Source: Peromyscus leucopus (taxonomy: Eukaryota > Chordata > Mammalia > Rodentia > Cricetidae). Taken from it: a stretch of DNA of 64,000 nucleotides. The notes beneath the pieces were generated by a model, which had not been told where the DNA came from, did not search any database, and saw only the letters and a list, made by a program, of their open reading frames with translations. The stretch covers positions 149,378,826 through 149,442,825 of the forward strand of contig NC_051065.1 of NCBI RefSeq assembly GCF_004664715.2, written 5' to 3'. Shown here in pieces: positions 31,811-43,624 of this stretch. The position numbers and the translations under genes were made by a program. How positions within the stretch are numbered: the first letter of the stretch is position 1; each line of letters opens with the position of its first letter.

Positions 31811-33513
31811 CGTGGGCTTGCATTTCCAAGGCTGTAGCCCAAATCAGTTGTCATTACCTTGGTTTCTTTATGGGTAGGGGGCAGGCTGGAGAGGCTACCC
31901 CTGTATAATTAATCAGCAAGCGGACTTTTAGAGTGGAGCCTTTGACCCAGGTAGGCCTTGACCAGTGGGATTCCCTTATTTCCCTGTGAAGATGGAAAAA
32001 GGAAGTGTTTTATCTAGAGATTTGAATTCTGTCAATTTGTTTCCAAGACAGGTAGGCTCTTCTCAAAACCAGCCTTGCAGAGGTGGGGGTTGGGAGTCAA
32101 CCTTGTGTCGCTGGTATTTTAAGTGCCTCTGAAAAGTTTTGGGCCTGATGGTCCGTGACAACAGAGAAGCCACCATAGTTACTGCTTACCTACCAAGTGA
32201 CCATACTCCGGGTCAGCGCTTTATGTACACGCACCGTCTCCCCCTCCCCGTTCTACAGTAAGCGTCCTTAGTGTTCAGAAAGGTCACATCCATAAACCCA
32301 GTCAATTGCATAAGCTGAGCCTGTAATTACCATCATATAACATGAACCCTTGAGGAAGCAGAGGGGGAGGGATTGAAGAGGAAGTAGACGGTGGTAAGTT
32401 GAGTCAAGCCCTCGGGATTCTCTGAACACCGTGTGCCCAGCCCCGGTAGGGCAGGCGGAATAAGAACTCCTGGGCCTGTGTCACTCAGAGCCAGAGAGCA
32501 GAGGAGCAGGGAATTCCCCTAAGGCTTCAGGTGGTGACACACTCCCACTTGACATATTTATTGAAGAACTCCTGCAGAGGCTGCAGGAAGTTACCATATT
32601 TGTAGTGGGGGGGGGCAGCACAAAAGCGGTGAGCCACCCTGTATGGTGATCTGTGATGTAATCGGTCAGGAACCCTGAACTTTGAGTGGCGAGCAGAGGT
32701 ACCCCGCTGCAGCGCCATACTCTCCCCGGCTGGGTTGCTTGTCTCTTGCACACTGCAGTGAGGCTGTCTAGACGTTACCTGCCCCCTGTGGTTGAGGCGG
32801 GGATGTTTGTATTTTGCCAACAAGGTTGGGTCGTTTCTGTAGCTCTTCCCCCACCCCCCCAGGACCTTGGTGGCAGGAAGGGCTGGGCTACCTCTCCTTC
32901 CTGCAGACTGCCATTGATTGGGTGTCTGTCCATCACCACTGGGGATCTGTTGGCTGGTCCTCTTGTCTTTGCCTAGCCACTGCTTGCCAAGATGAGGGAC
33001 AGGTACTCCAATGACAGGGCAGGCCTTCCCAGAGGACATGCTGCCAGCCACACCCTCTCCCAGGTGTTCTGATAATCCTCATGGTCACGGTTAGAACCAC
33101 GTTGGTACTGCCAGATCTTCCTTGTGGCCATGATACAACCCTGTTCCCGCTATGACCTCGGAGGCTGCTAGTGTTTCAGACTCCTCTCCCAAGCCTCCAC
33201 CTCTTGTTCGTCTTTTGAGGTCACTTGCTCTGTTTGGGGGCTGATGTGGACAATGGCCTACTTGGACCTCTTGGTGCTGAGTGTGCTCAGTGAAATACAG
33301 TTTTGCTTGGGTTTTAGTCTTCTATTTTCCAAGACCTTTGGGCCACTTAGGTCCATTCCAGTGGAAATGGCTTGTATACCCTGGAAACAAGTCAAGCGTC
33401 TTCCAGCCTCTGCTCCTTGTGTACCGACTCGATGCCATTTGGCAAGCATGTTTGGTCCATGCTGTTTCTGAAGAGTTTTCCGTGACCAGCGATCCCAGAG
33501 TCGTGCTCATGGG
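31811..33513. other. intron-like sequence, no supportable feature
   Basis: Weak L2/MIR-like patches (about 32175-32285) but no exon or clear repeat. Confidence 0.35.
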
Positions 33514-33541
33514 CTTAAAGGTGATGTCTTAAAGGTGATGT
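33514..33541. repeat. 14-bp tandem duplication
   Basis: CTTAAAGGTGATGT occurs twice in direct tandem (33514-33527, 33528-33541). Confidence 0.9.
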
Positions 33542-33707
33542 ACGGAGATGTGCCTCCCTCCAATAAAATAGTGCCTGTCTGTACTTCCTGGCTTCAGTGG
33601 ACTTGATCACAGTAAAGGAATTTTGTGACACAGTTCCTTCTCTAGGCATGTGACGCTTTGTCTGTATATGACTTTCAAGCAGGCTGAAGTGACCGCCTGT
33701 CTTTTTG

Positions 33708-33815
33708 TTTTCGTTTTGGGTTTTGAAACAGGGTCTTGCTGTGTGGCCAGGCTGGCCTCGAACTCAGCTTCCAGAGGCCTGCGGTTACACATGTGAGCCT
33801 CCTCCCCTGCTTGCC
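33708..33815 (-). repeat. B1 SINE, truncated
   Basis: Reversed B1 left part: 'gttttgaaacagggtcttgctgtgtggccaggctggcctcgaactc'. Confidence 0.75.
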
Positions 33816-34432
33816 TGTCCCTTTCACCTGCCTTCCCCCCTACCACACATGCAGCCGCAGGGGCCTGGAGGCCGCTGGACACGGCCTCGGTAGTGCCCCG
33901 GCCCGTCATCTTGGCCTGCTGGTGTGGCGGAGCTAGGTGCCGCCCTGGGCTGTCAGTCAGGGTATATGCTGTGTTGGCAGGGGCTGGCCGGGCAGCTTGT
34001 GCTCATGCACTATTCATCGGCACGCCAGAAGTTGTCGTTGTCGTCGTCGGTGCCATCTTCTCCAACTGTGCGGCCTCCTCGTGTGTCCCATGCAGAGTGG
34101 CCTGCCTTTTGTTTATTCCTGGGTTATTTTGCAAGCTCTTGCGGGCTCTGAAATACTTGAGCATATGCAAAAGGCAGGGCATTCGAGGGGCATCGATAGG
34201 TCCCCTGTAGTAAAGGAGACGAGCGATTTGGCCGAAAAATGTTAGGCTGTGGGTTGGAAAGGGAACCCATCTCCTATTTTATTTTACTTTTTAATTCATT
34301 TTACATACCAACCACAGATCCCCCTCTCATCTCTCCTCCCGATCCCCCCCTCCGTGTCTATTTTAGAAGTACCCTTTGTGTTATGATGTTTTTCTTCTCC
34401 TTACAGTACGTATGCATAGTTATGTGATGCCC
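33816..34432. other. moderately CpG-rich intronic segment
   Basis: CpG-containing at 33840-34070, with an imperfect GTC triplet run at about 34030-34054. No exon recognised. Confidence 0.35.
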
Positions 34433-34540
34433 ACTGAGTAGGTTGGGAGCATAAGGCTCGAAGAGGCCTAGGTGACTTGCCTGAGCTTTCTCAGCTCATA
34501 CATAGTGGTTTTAACTCAAGACTAGAGGCAGCAGCTTGTG
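34433..34540 (-). repeat. MIR SINE relic
   Basis: The antisense MIR core is visible around 'ctaggtgacttgcctgagctttctcagctcata'. Confidence 0.55.
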
Positions 34541-35141
34541 TGGTGGTTGAGAGCATGGGTTCTGAAACCAGCACCTCTCTGGGTAGTGGAAGGCATGCCT
34601 CCGCTTCATGGTTCCAGGCGGCAGAATTCCACCAGGCGCGTGGTGGGCACACAGTGGCCTTTGTGCCCGTGCTTCTGAACTTGGAGCGTGGGCCTGGGAC
34701 TCTGGGTTTCCTCTCAGGTAGGGAGCAGCCTTGGGCAGCATGTGTGGGGTCAGGCTGTGCAGTGAGCCAGGAGCGGGTTTCTGTGCAGAGCCCTGGACAG
34801 GAAGCTTGAGCAGTACCAGCTCCCAGGAGGAACGCACCCGCCACTGGGCCCTTCCTGCCGTCCCGTCCAAGGTTGGCTTCTCCGGCTCCCCTCTGTTGTC
34901 TCCCACTCTTGCTGGCTCTCTCTCCTTCCTGTCTGCCTCTTCCCTGCTGCTCAGCATTCTCTCGCCACCTAGTAATCTTTTCCACTTCCTGAAATCATAT
35001 ATTCATTAACTTATCGATCAGGCCTCCTGACCTGCCTCACTGTACTGGGTTTTAGGGCAAGGGCCTAAAGGTTTGTGGAAATGTGTGTTGTCACTGTTCT
35101 TGAACCTGCTGGCTTCAGAAGATATAGTACTGACATAGGCT

Positions 35142-35182
35142 GTGCGTGCGTGCGTGCGTGCGTGGGTGCATGTGTGTGTGTG
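35142..35182. repeat. (GTGC)n/(GT)n microsatellite
   Basis: Five TGCG units grade into GT units. Confidence 0.92.
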
Positions 35183-35309
35183 TAATGGCAAAAATAGTAT
35201 GAGCCGTTGATTGGGGAAAACCAAGGTGATTACAGCTATACGCTTCTGAGAATCAGTTGTGTGCCCTGCCCAGGAGTGTTTAGGGGATACATGCATGGTC
35301 AGTTCTGCG

Positions 35310-35425
35310 TCACCTGAATTTCACAGGTGAGGACATAGAAACACTAGCATGTACTAAGGACACTCAGTACATGAAGGAGAGCTACCTCAGGTTGAACCTG
35401 GTCCACACTGACCCCTGGCCTACAG
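35310..35425 (-). repeat. MIR SINE relic
   Basis: Antisense MIR: 'ttcacaggtgaggacatagaaac' to 'aggttgaacctggtc'. Confidence 0.55.
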
Positions 35426-35856
35426 AGGAGGTCTGATTCATGTGTAGCCTAGGTCATTGATGATTGTTTATGTGAGAAGATGGTCCTTTAAAAAAAAATC
35501 TCTACCTTGTTTATATAAATGTCTGCTTCCCCCCCACACACTTTATACATTTTTTGAATTGTTTTTTTTAGATGTTTTACAGTGTTTTGACCATATTCGC
35601 CCCTACGCCAACTCCTCTCGTCCATCTCCCCTGCTCTTCCCACCCACCCAACTTTGCCTTTTTTTTTTTTCCTGCTCATCCAGAACATCTGTGCTGCACC
35701 CCTTCTCCTAAGGCCCAGGGGTCAACCTGAAGAAGGGCTGGAAAGAGCGTAAGATCCAGAGGCTGTGCTTGAACACAAGGAAACGTGTCATCCAGACCCG
35801 GCAGGGCAGCAGCCCTGCGAACTCACAGCGGTTAGGATGGCATGCACAAGCCCAGC

Positions 35857-35859
<3 letters not shown>

Positions 35860-35896
<37 letters not shown>
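35860..35896. repeat. (GT)n microsatellite
   Basis: About 18 uninterrupted GT units. Confidence 0.95.
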
Positions 35897-35899
<3 letters not shown>

Positions 35900-37014
35900 G
35901 TCCGGCCCCTAGCCCAGGAGCTGCAGGCAGCTGATAGCTCCTGGAGAGGAGGGTCCGTCAATTTTAAGAGTGTTAACCCCTGGTAGGCTAACCTCGTCCA
36001 GCGTAAGGCCGCCTATCCATGAATACATGGGCAGCCCAGAGAAAAGGGTGCATAATGTAAGCCGTAGCTTCGAGTTGAGAGCAAGCCTGGGACATCCTAG
36101 GTGGTGAGGGGCAGCCCTGAGCCCTGGGAGCCGAGCTCAGTCCCTTGAGCCTGAACCACTGTGCTAGGCTCTGCCTGGGTGCTTGGAGGGGGAATAAGCG
36201 GCTCTCTTCTCCCGGGGGAATCTTGGTGTAGCTGGCCAGACACTCACACACAGACGGCTCCCTCGCCGTGTGCCGGAGCTTCGATGAGGGCAGATGTAGG
36301 GTGCAGTGTGAGCTGAGGAGAGTGAGCCTGGAAGTCTTCCCAGAGCCTTGAAAGGCAGGCTAGTGGCCGGCTGAGAAGGCCTTTCTAAAAGACGAGAAGG
36401 GCCATGAGCAAGTGCCTGGAGCCAGTTGGTCCCCAGGGTCTGTGTATGCCTCAGCAGTGAGTCTATGGAGGCCATCCGGAGTAACAGTTTGAACAGGGTA
36501 GGAGAGGTGGGGGAGCAGGATTGTTGTGGGAGGAGTCACACTCTGTCTGTGCGGACTGGAAGTGAGCATTTCAGTTCTGGGAGCTGGGTCCTTTCTGGGT
36601 CCCCTCAACCCTGCCTCTGTGATGCTGACTTTGTCTCCAGATAGAGAGGCACCTGCTGACCAAAGACACCTCGTCTGTGTTCATCTTGGGAACACACTGG
36701 GCCTACTTACAGGAAAATGGGTCATCCCCCAAAGTTGCATCACCCTGAAGTTCCATTTCAGTGTGGGTGATGACCCCCAGAAGCGGCATCAGAGTCCCCA
36801 CCCCAGCCCACCTTCCTCTTCTTATATGCTGGAGTGGTTTCCCACCACACACAGCTGGAGCAGGATTACCCACACCTGGGAACCCCCCACTTCCTCAAGG
36901 GACTGTTGATATAGGCCCAATCTTGTGAGGGTCTTGTGATAGTAATGGTTTTGCCCATACTCAAAAGACAGCCTTTCAGGAATATTGTGAGAGGAGTTGA
37001 AGATAATGCAGTAC
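35897..37014. other. intron-like sequence, nothing recognised
   Basis: No clear repeat, exon or RNA gene. Confidence 0.4.
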
Positions 37015-37190
37015 AGATGGGCGTGGCTGTGGCCACTGAAGCTGTTATTTATGAAATATGAATTTCATGTAACTTTCATCTGTTATAAAAGTGAGTCTTG
37101 TTTTGATTTCCCCTGAATCATTTAAATTACATAAAAAACATTGTTAACTTGGAGGTTGGATTTGGCCACTGGTTTGCCCACACCAGCAGT
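37015..37190. mobile_element. ancient hAT-Charlie-type DNA transposon relic
   Basis: It shows the conserved order seen in old mammalian hAT non-autonomous elements: 'gatgggcgtggctgtgg', a 'gaatttcatgtaa' centre, and 'ggttggatttggccactgg' towards the other end. The centre (37050-37096) recurs nearly identically at 41867-41913 inside an unrelated LTR. Confidence 0.6.
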
Positions 37191-37313
37191 TGGTAATAAT
37201 TTAGATGTGACAAAGGACTGGGCCAGGATGTTGGCATTGAAGATAAAGAGGAAGGGACCTGATGCCAGAGACCTTGTGGAAAGAAGATTCTGATTAGATA
37301 GCAGTGAGGAGAT

Positions 37314-37372
37314 GGGTGGGGGTGGTGGGTGGGGGTCGGGTGGAGGAGGTGGTGGTGGTGGAGGAGGAGGAC
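37314..37372 (+). repeat. G-rich tract, quadruplex-prone
   Basis: It starts with GGGTGGGGGTGGTGGG and GGGGGTCGGG, then GGA/GGT triplets. Four or more G runs of at least three lie within 30 bp. Confidence 0.8.
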
Positions 37373-39439
37373 AAGGCAGGAGCTCTGGTTAAGTGTTCCC
37401 TGGCCCCATTCAGTAAAGAGAGCCAGGAAGCAAGAGCCAGTAACGTGTGTGAGTGCTGGAGAAAGCCCAGGGTAGCAAGCGGGGTGTCTGTGCTTCCAGG
37501 TGCTCTGTCAGGGTGTGAACTGTCCGATGTCTCCCTCCGCACACATGCGTGCCATCTTGCCAGTCGGCTGGCAGGAGGTCCTGCTGTAGCTGGGTTAGGC
37601 CCGGTGGGTATTGCGGCAAAATTTCCTGTGTAGAAGCTGCAGAAGCGGTCCTAGAGCGGGGCCCTGTGGCCTGGTACCTCGAGGGACGCGTTAGGCTTCA
37701 TCGGTCACGCTTTGCCCCGGTTGCTTACACCTCTCTATTCTAAATGCTCCAGTGCAGAGTTATCAGAAATAAGGCTCCACGTTCCACTGCCACAGTACAG
37801 AGCACCAGGGCCCTCGGCATCGACGGGGAGCTGTAGCCCGACTGTTTCTGGAGCTAGTGCCCCACCCCGGAGCTATTATTGCTAGATGACTGCTGTACTC
37901 AGATAGTAACAGGCATTCATCACGGGGACGTCTGCCTTGGTCCCAACGGGATTCTCCTGCGTGCCAGCTGGGGCTACTCAGCGGTCCCCTGGGACCAGCA
38001 GTGGCCTGGAGGGAGAGCAGTGTGGGGCCAGAGGGTCACCTGTCTTTTGACCTGTCACTGGAGGGTCAGTGCTCTGTCTTTCCTCATGTAGCTCTTGCTA
38101 TCCCGCCAGCTTTGTGAGGATGCCAGTCTCCAATTGAACTGGACGCAGCGTGTGAGATCGGTTGTCGGGGTGACACGTCTTCCCTTTTACTCCCCTCCAT
38201 CTCAGACCATGGAACATGGTTTCTTCTAAGATGCATTCCCACCCCCCCCACACACACACCCGCCTCTCGCCCTAGGCTTTACCTGGAAAATAAAATGAAA
38301 GGAAAGTTCAGTAATTTATTTTTGGAAATAAGGTGTGTGAGGGGATCCTAATATTTCTGGCTTGGGCCAAAGTGATTTTCTTTTTGCTGCTTTTTAAAAA
38401 GACTGAAACCAGAAATGGGAGTGTTTAAATGCCCCCTGGTTCCAGTGGGACTCGAGTCTTGGTGTTCTGCTTGGGTGAGGGAGGAGGAAAGAAAGGGAAA
38501 GTTGTTATTTAAGTGTAAAGTGGATGACCCACTGTGGTGAGCTGAATTCTGTCAAATCTAAACGCTCTTGGCCTTTGTAAATGTCTGTAGCCTTTGTAGA
38601 TCGGCCTGAGCCCTTCTCAGGGTTTAGTTATCACTGGCCTCTTCAGAGCCGACTCTTGTCATCCAGGACACATGAAATGCCAAGCCAGGGGCTCCATCAT
38701 CAGTAGTCTTAAGGCCTTGCCAGGCACCGAGAGGCTGGGCAGCTTCAGTGAGGGTGAAGGCGTGTGGTACCCTCTGCATCTTCTGTACCCCCATTTCCGA
38801 TTCCTGATGAGAAATCCTGAGTCTGGTGCTAGGTGGAAAGCTCAGAAGTCACTGGATGGCTCTGCCTCACATTCTCAGTCAGGGAAGGTGTTGGCTGCCA
38901 GATGTGAGAGTAAAATCAGGCAGGTGTGCTCTGGAGCAGCCTACAGTGCCCTTCACATGCTGCCTCCTCCACACAGATGGGGCCCTGCACACCACTCATG
39001 CAGGATTGCCCGCTTGTCCATGGAATCCACAAGACAACAACACACACATTTAGCAGCATCAGCTTAGCCTGAGACTTTGAAGGCGGAGGTGGTGGTGGGG
39101 AGGTTGTGGACTAAGTAACCTCCCCAAGAAAAGTAAGGAGGTTTTCAGAGTCCACCATTCACTTTGGAAGTCAGTAAGTATAGCATGAAAGAGTAGCTAG
39201 TGAACAGCACGCAGGGTATGGAGTCAGGTCACACCTGATGAGCAGTCTGCTGCCCCGAGGCTCCCCCTGCTCAAGTGACTTAGATTTGCTTTGGATATAT
39301 TCCCAGCTTGCCCCTGCTTCTGGGCCCTCACCTCTGGCAGAAACACCCTTCCTAAGGCACTATAAGACTGAAAACCTGAAAACCCTAAAAGCTCAGGCCA
39401 GTTTAAAATTTTGCTGTAGAGTTGAGTGTATTGACCTGA
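37373..39439. other. intron-like sequence, nothing recognised
   Basis: Contains a C/A-rich patch at 38240-38262. No supportable exon. Confidence 0.4.
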
Positions 39440-39507
39440 TCTGTAGTCCTAGCTACTACAGGAGGCAGGAGAATTGCTTAAACTCAGGAGACACACCAGG
39501 CTGGGCT

Positions 39508-39699
39508 GAGGCTGGAGAGATGGCACATCGGTTAAGAGCACTGACTGCTCTCCCAGAGGACCCGGGTTCAATTACCATCACCCACATGGCAGCTCACAAC
39601 TGTCTGTAACTCCAGTTCCAGGGAATCTGACACCTTCACACAGACACATGCAGGCAAAATACCAATGCACATAAAAACAAACAAATAAATTAAAAAAAC
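39508..39699 (+). repeat. B3-type SINE
   Basis: Full-length, with a tRNA-like head at 39508 and an AAACAAACAAATAAATTAAA tail. A short B1-like piece precedes it at about 39440-39500. Confidence 0.92.
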
Positions 39700-39744
39700 A
39701 GGTTGGGCAACTGTATTGCACAGGGAAAATAATCTTAGCATGAC

Positions 39745-39890
39745 CTGATGTGGTGGCTGCACGCCTTTAATTGCAGCACTTGGGAGGGGGAGGCAGAGGC
39801 AAGTGGATCTCTGTGACTTCATGGGCAACCTGATTTACGTAGTGAGTTCCAGGACAGCCAGGGCTGCATAGAGAGACCCAGTCTGAGAAT
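39745..39890 (+). repeat. B1 SINE
   Basis: Sense B1 from 'tgtggtggctgcacgcc' to 'gagagacccagtctgag'. Confidence 0.9.
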
Positions 39891-39974
39891 CACATAACCC
39901 CATTACTTTCTCTGTTTCTCCAGAGTGCCTGCCACCGACTGGCATGACAGCTAATTTATTTATGGGTATTGAGA

Positions 39975-40210
39975 GGCTGTGCATAGCTCTGGAGCTAGAG
40001 CAGAAGAACCCCTGGGCTTAGGTATTGCTCTCACCATTTGCATGCGTGACCTTGGGGAGGTTACTTAGCGCCTCTTGCTTGTCACTCATCTGTAAGAATA
40101 ATGTGTAACTTGGGAGTTTTGCTAAGAGTGGGATTTGGTGTTGATAAACGCTCAGTACAGCACCTAACATGGGGTCTATGCCATAGAAGTGTTTGGTAAA
40201 GAGGGCCTTT
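39975..40210 (+). repeat. MIR SINE relic
   Basis: A fairly complete MIR: 'gtgaccttggggaggttacttagc', 'tcatctgtaagaataatg', then 'aacgctcagtacagcacctaacatgg'. Confidence 0.75.
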
Positions 40211-40463
40211 TCTGTGTTTCTTCCTGTTAGCATGGAAGCTTCATGAGGTCATCTGTCCTTTGCAGATCCTTGCCTGTCCTTGAGAACAGCCCTAAAGCCG
40301 GCAGTGAGAACACACTGAGTGAGTGACTGGGCTGTGGGGCACATTGGCCTGGCAAGGTGTCTAGGAACATCTGAGCATGGACAGTGTGTGGATATCAGGG
40401 CCCACTGGAACGCTGTCACTGTGCTGGTAGGGGCTGGGGCGGGGGGTTGGCTGCAAAACGGGA

Positions 40464-40790
40464 GCAGAGACTGCATGGGTGTGAGCGCAGCGCTCCAGCC
40501 TGGCTGAAGCAGAGACTGTGCATGGGTGTGAGCACAGCTCTCCAGCCTTGCTGGAGCAGAGACTGCAGGGGTGTGAGCGCAGCGCTCCAGCCTGCCTGGA
40601 GCAGAGACTGTGCATGGGTGTGAGCGCAGCTCTCCAGCCTGCCTGGAGCAGAGACTGTGCATGGGTGTGAGTGCAGCTCTCCAGCCTGCCTGAAGCAGAG
40701 ACTGTGCATGGGTGTGAGCGCAGCTCTCCAGCCTGCCTGAAGCAGAGACTGTGCATGGGTGTGAGCACAGCTCTCCAGCCTGGCTGGAAC
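40464..40790. repeat. 45/47-bp minisatellite, seven units
   Basis: Units begin GCAGAGACTG at 40464, 40509, 40556, 40601, 40648, 40695 and 40742, giving spacings of 45, 47, 45, 47, 47 and 47. The two-base difference is the presence or absence of TG after GCAGAGACTG. Confidence 0.95.
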
Positions 40791-41286
40791 AGCATCAGCG
40801 TGCTGGTTCCTACTCCTCCTTCACACCTCTGGATGAAGCAATTCAGGCAAGTCCCGAGTCCAGGTTCACGGAAGAGGACCGAACAGGATGCTGGGTAGAC
40901 TGGTGTGGTGCCACAGACCAGCCTGGAGTGGCTCTCGGGGTTCTCTGTGTCTTAAACTTTTATGCTGAGTAGCAGGTTTGGACTTTGGTATGTGTAGTAA
41001 CTTAATTTTGTTTGAATTTAGGGATGTTTGGGGCTAGTACAGGGACTTCCGTTTACTCCATACTGAGAGACAGATTGACCATTTGCTTTTGCATGTTTTT
41101 TATTGTTTTTGAAATTTGAATTTTTTCCTAGCATCACCTGTAAGTTGTACCCCTGGACTTCAAAGTGCTTCAGCAGGTGTTCCTGAAAATAGGAATATTT
41201 CCTGTGATGGCTATTCTTGGTTGTCAATTTGACTATATCTGGAATTAACTAAAAACCCAAGGGACTGGGTACACCCCTGAGGGATT

Positions 41287-41480
41287 TTTTTTTTCTTTTT
41301 CTTTTTTTTTTTTTTTTTTTTTTTTGGTTTTTCGAGACAGGGTTTCTCTGTGTAGCTTTGCGCCTTTCCTGGAACTCACTTGGGAGGCCAGTAGTCCAGG
41401 CTGACCTCGAACTCACAGAGATCCGCCTGGCTCTGCTTCCCGAGTGCTGGGATTAAAGGTGTGCGCCACCACCGCCCGGC
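41287..41480 (-). repeat. B1 SINE nested in the LTR
   Basis: A T-rich tail (41287-41330) and a full-length reversed B1 of the cricetid-like 'agctttgcgcctttcctgga' subtype. Confidence 0.93.
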
Positions 41481-41866
41481 TCAGGACTTTTTTCTTAATT
41501 AAATCATTTGAAGTGGGAAGATCCACCTTTCATCTGGGCCACACCTTCTGCTGGCCGCCTATATAAAGGACATGGAAGAAGGAAGCTCGCTCTCTTCGCC
41601 CGCTTGCTCTCGCTCTCCTGGCACTCCATTCCTTCACTGGCGTTAGAGCCTGCTTCTTCACAATCCTGGCACATTCTGAAGACCTGAAGTCCTTGTGGAC
41701 TAAGCAACTACTGGATTCTTGGACCTTCCATTGGTAGACAGCCATTGTTTGATTAGCTGGGCCACAGCCTGTAAGCATTTTTAATAAACTTCATATATAT
41801 GGACACACACACGCGGGAAAAATCATCTGGGAGAAGCTATTAGCCGGGGGACTGTATGTAAATAAA

Positions 41867-41913
41867 TATGAAATATGAATTTCATGTAACTTTCATCTGT
41901 TATAAAAATGAGT
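41867..41913. repeat. 47-bp copy of 37050-37096
   Basis: 46 of 47 bases are identical to the hAT relic at 37 kb; the one mismatch is A at 41908 for G at 37091. The surrounding sequence is unrelated. Confidence 0.95.
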
Positions 41914-41991
41914 ATAGAATATATCTATGTTCTATAAGTTCTGTTCCTCTCCAGAACCCTGACTAATACCTTCTCCAGGATGACTTTTTCC

Positions 41992-42062
41992 CCCAGTGCT
42001 GGGAATGGAATCCAAGGCCTTGCACTTGTTTAAACATTCTACCATCCAGCCACACACGGCCC
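41992..42062 (-). repeat. ID-like SINE fragment
   Basis: Antisense 'ccagtgctgggaatggaatccaaggccttgcacttg' signature. Confidence 0.6.
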
Positions 42063-43031
42063 TGTAGCCATTCTTGAACAAGGAAGTAACAGGCTGTGAA
42101 GGGTTTGGGGAAGGTGGCCTAGAGGCCAGGAAGGCAGATGTGGCATCTCCACCAGGTGGGCCCTGGGCGGGGAGGGAGCTTTGCCTTCTGCAGACTGAGC
42201 ATGGACGAAGCTGGGAGCTGGTGTTTCAGCTCACGCTGGATCATTTCTAGGACCGCACATACTGCTCTCCTCCCCCGGAAGACCCTACCGCTCCGATCAG
42301 CATCTGAGACCCGCCTCGCCACCCCACCACTCACACCCCGTGTGTCTCAGGTTCACACTCGTTCCCATCACCTTCCAGGGATGTGATAGTTCTGTGAGCA
42401 GGGGTGGAGGGTGCCTCGGGTGCAGCAGCCTGTGGGTGAGGCTGGGAGGGGTGCTGCAGGCTGCAACCTTTGGGCAACATGTGTGGCTGCAGCCAGATGA
42501 TAAGGGAGGAGCAAGAGGTGGAAATTCTGGAACAGAAAGGGCGGGTGTGACCAGAGCTTTCGGTGCTGTTGGGGGTTCATGTGAGCGTCCCCTTTACAGG
42601 CTGGTGGGCCACTCAGTCCCATGGCGTTTGGAAGCTGGGTGGGGAGGAGGACTACAGTATTCTTTTGGGAAGCAAACACTTCCGTCAACAAAGAGGAATT
42701 GTCCACTCCCTTGTACAGGCGTTGATGGTGGTTCTCAGTGTGTCATATTGCCCTTGTCCCCAGGTGTGGGTTACATGGGGTAGTGTAACAGTAAACAGTA
42801 ACAGGGTGGGTGTGACAAAGGGTGGCAGGGGCAGCTGTCTCTGCTGATGGGGGAGGGAGGTCCCATCGAACAACTGTGTCTTCACTTCCAATTGTCCCCT
42901 TCATTTGTCTTCCAGAAGTGTGGGATTGTCAGTTCAGCCTCTGGGCAGACTCCCGGTGAGGGACTAGGCCAGGCTTCCCTCCTGATGATCCAGAGCAGTG
43001 ACAGACGCCCTCAGAAATACACGGTGTCATC
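42063..43031. other. intron-like sequence, nothing recognised
   Basis: No supportable exon or repeat; moderately GC-rich. Confidence 0.4.
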
Positions 43032-43135
43032 TGAGTGTGGTGGCGTGAATCTGTAATTTTAGCACTAGCAGAGTGGAGGTAGGAGAATCAACCTTAGTCA
43101 CATGAGATGCTGTCTTTAAAAACTACAACAACAAA
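43032..43135 (+). repeat. B1-like SINE, diverged
   Basis: Sense 'tgagtgtggtggcgtgaatctgtaattttagcac' start with a short tail. Confidence 0.65.
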
Positions 43136-43289
43136 GGGAATACATGGTATTTCTTCATGTCTACTAGGAAGCCACATATTTGGTTAGGAGACTAGACCTA
43201 ATTTTAAGAGTGAGCTAGGCTGGGCTAGTGAGCTGAAGTAGGGCTCCTGTCTCTTTTAAGTCAAGGACTGTCTTACGAAGTCACTGAAT

Positions 43290-43508
43290 GGGGCTATGGA
43301 GAGAGCTCAGGGCGTAAAAGCCCTCACCCCTGAAGGTGAGGACCAAAGTTCAAATCCCCAGAACCTATGTGAAGCTGGACTCCATGGTGTGTGTCTGTAG
43401 ACCCATTGCTCCTTTGGAAAGGTGGGAGTCATCTGCAGGAGTGCGTGGGCCAGCTAGACAGCCGCGCAAAGTTGAGTACAACAAAGAAGAGATTGGGTTG
43501 TAATCTGA

Positions 43509-43560
<52 letters not shown>
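43290..43560 (+). repeat. composite tRNA-type SINE ending in (CA)n
   Basis: The head 'ggggctatggagagagctcagg' is followed by a B1-like middle ('tggtgtgtgtctgtag', 'gcgtgggccagctagacagc'), then about 24 CA units at 43513-43560. Confidence 0.7.
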
Positions 43561-43563
<3 letters not shown>

Positions 43564-43624
43564 TTTCTTTCTTCTTTTTTTTTTTTTTTTAAAAAAAATC
43601 ACTAGTTGTATTGGAGATTTCTTT

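Larger units (their letters stand above)
41203..41970 (+). mobile_element. MaLR-like solo LTR with nested B1 and an extra patch
   Basis: A rodent LTR in sense orientation. It shows the 'tggttgtcaatttgactatatctgga' start, a TATATAAA box at 41560-41567, a poly(A) signal AATAAA at 41783-41788 and the 'ccagaaccctgactaatac' end. A reversed B1 is inserted near 41290-41480. Between about 41810 and 41915 the expected short link to 'ctataagttctgttcc' is replaced by extra sequence that includes the 47-bp copy of the 37-kb relic. No second LTR or coding region is present. Confidence 0.8.
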
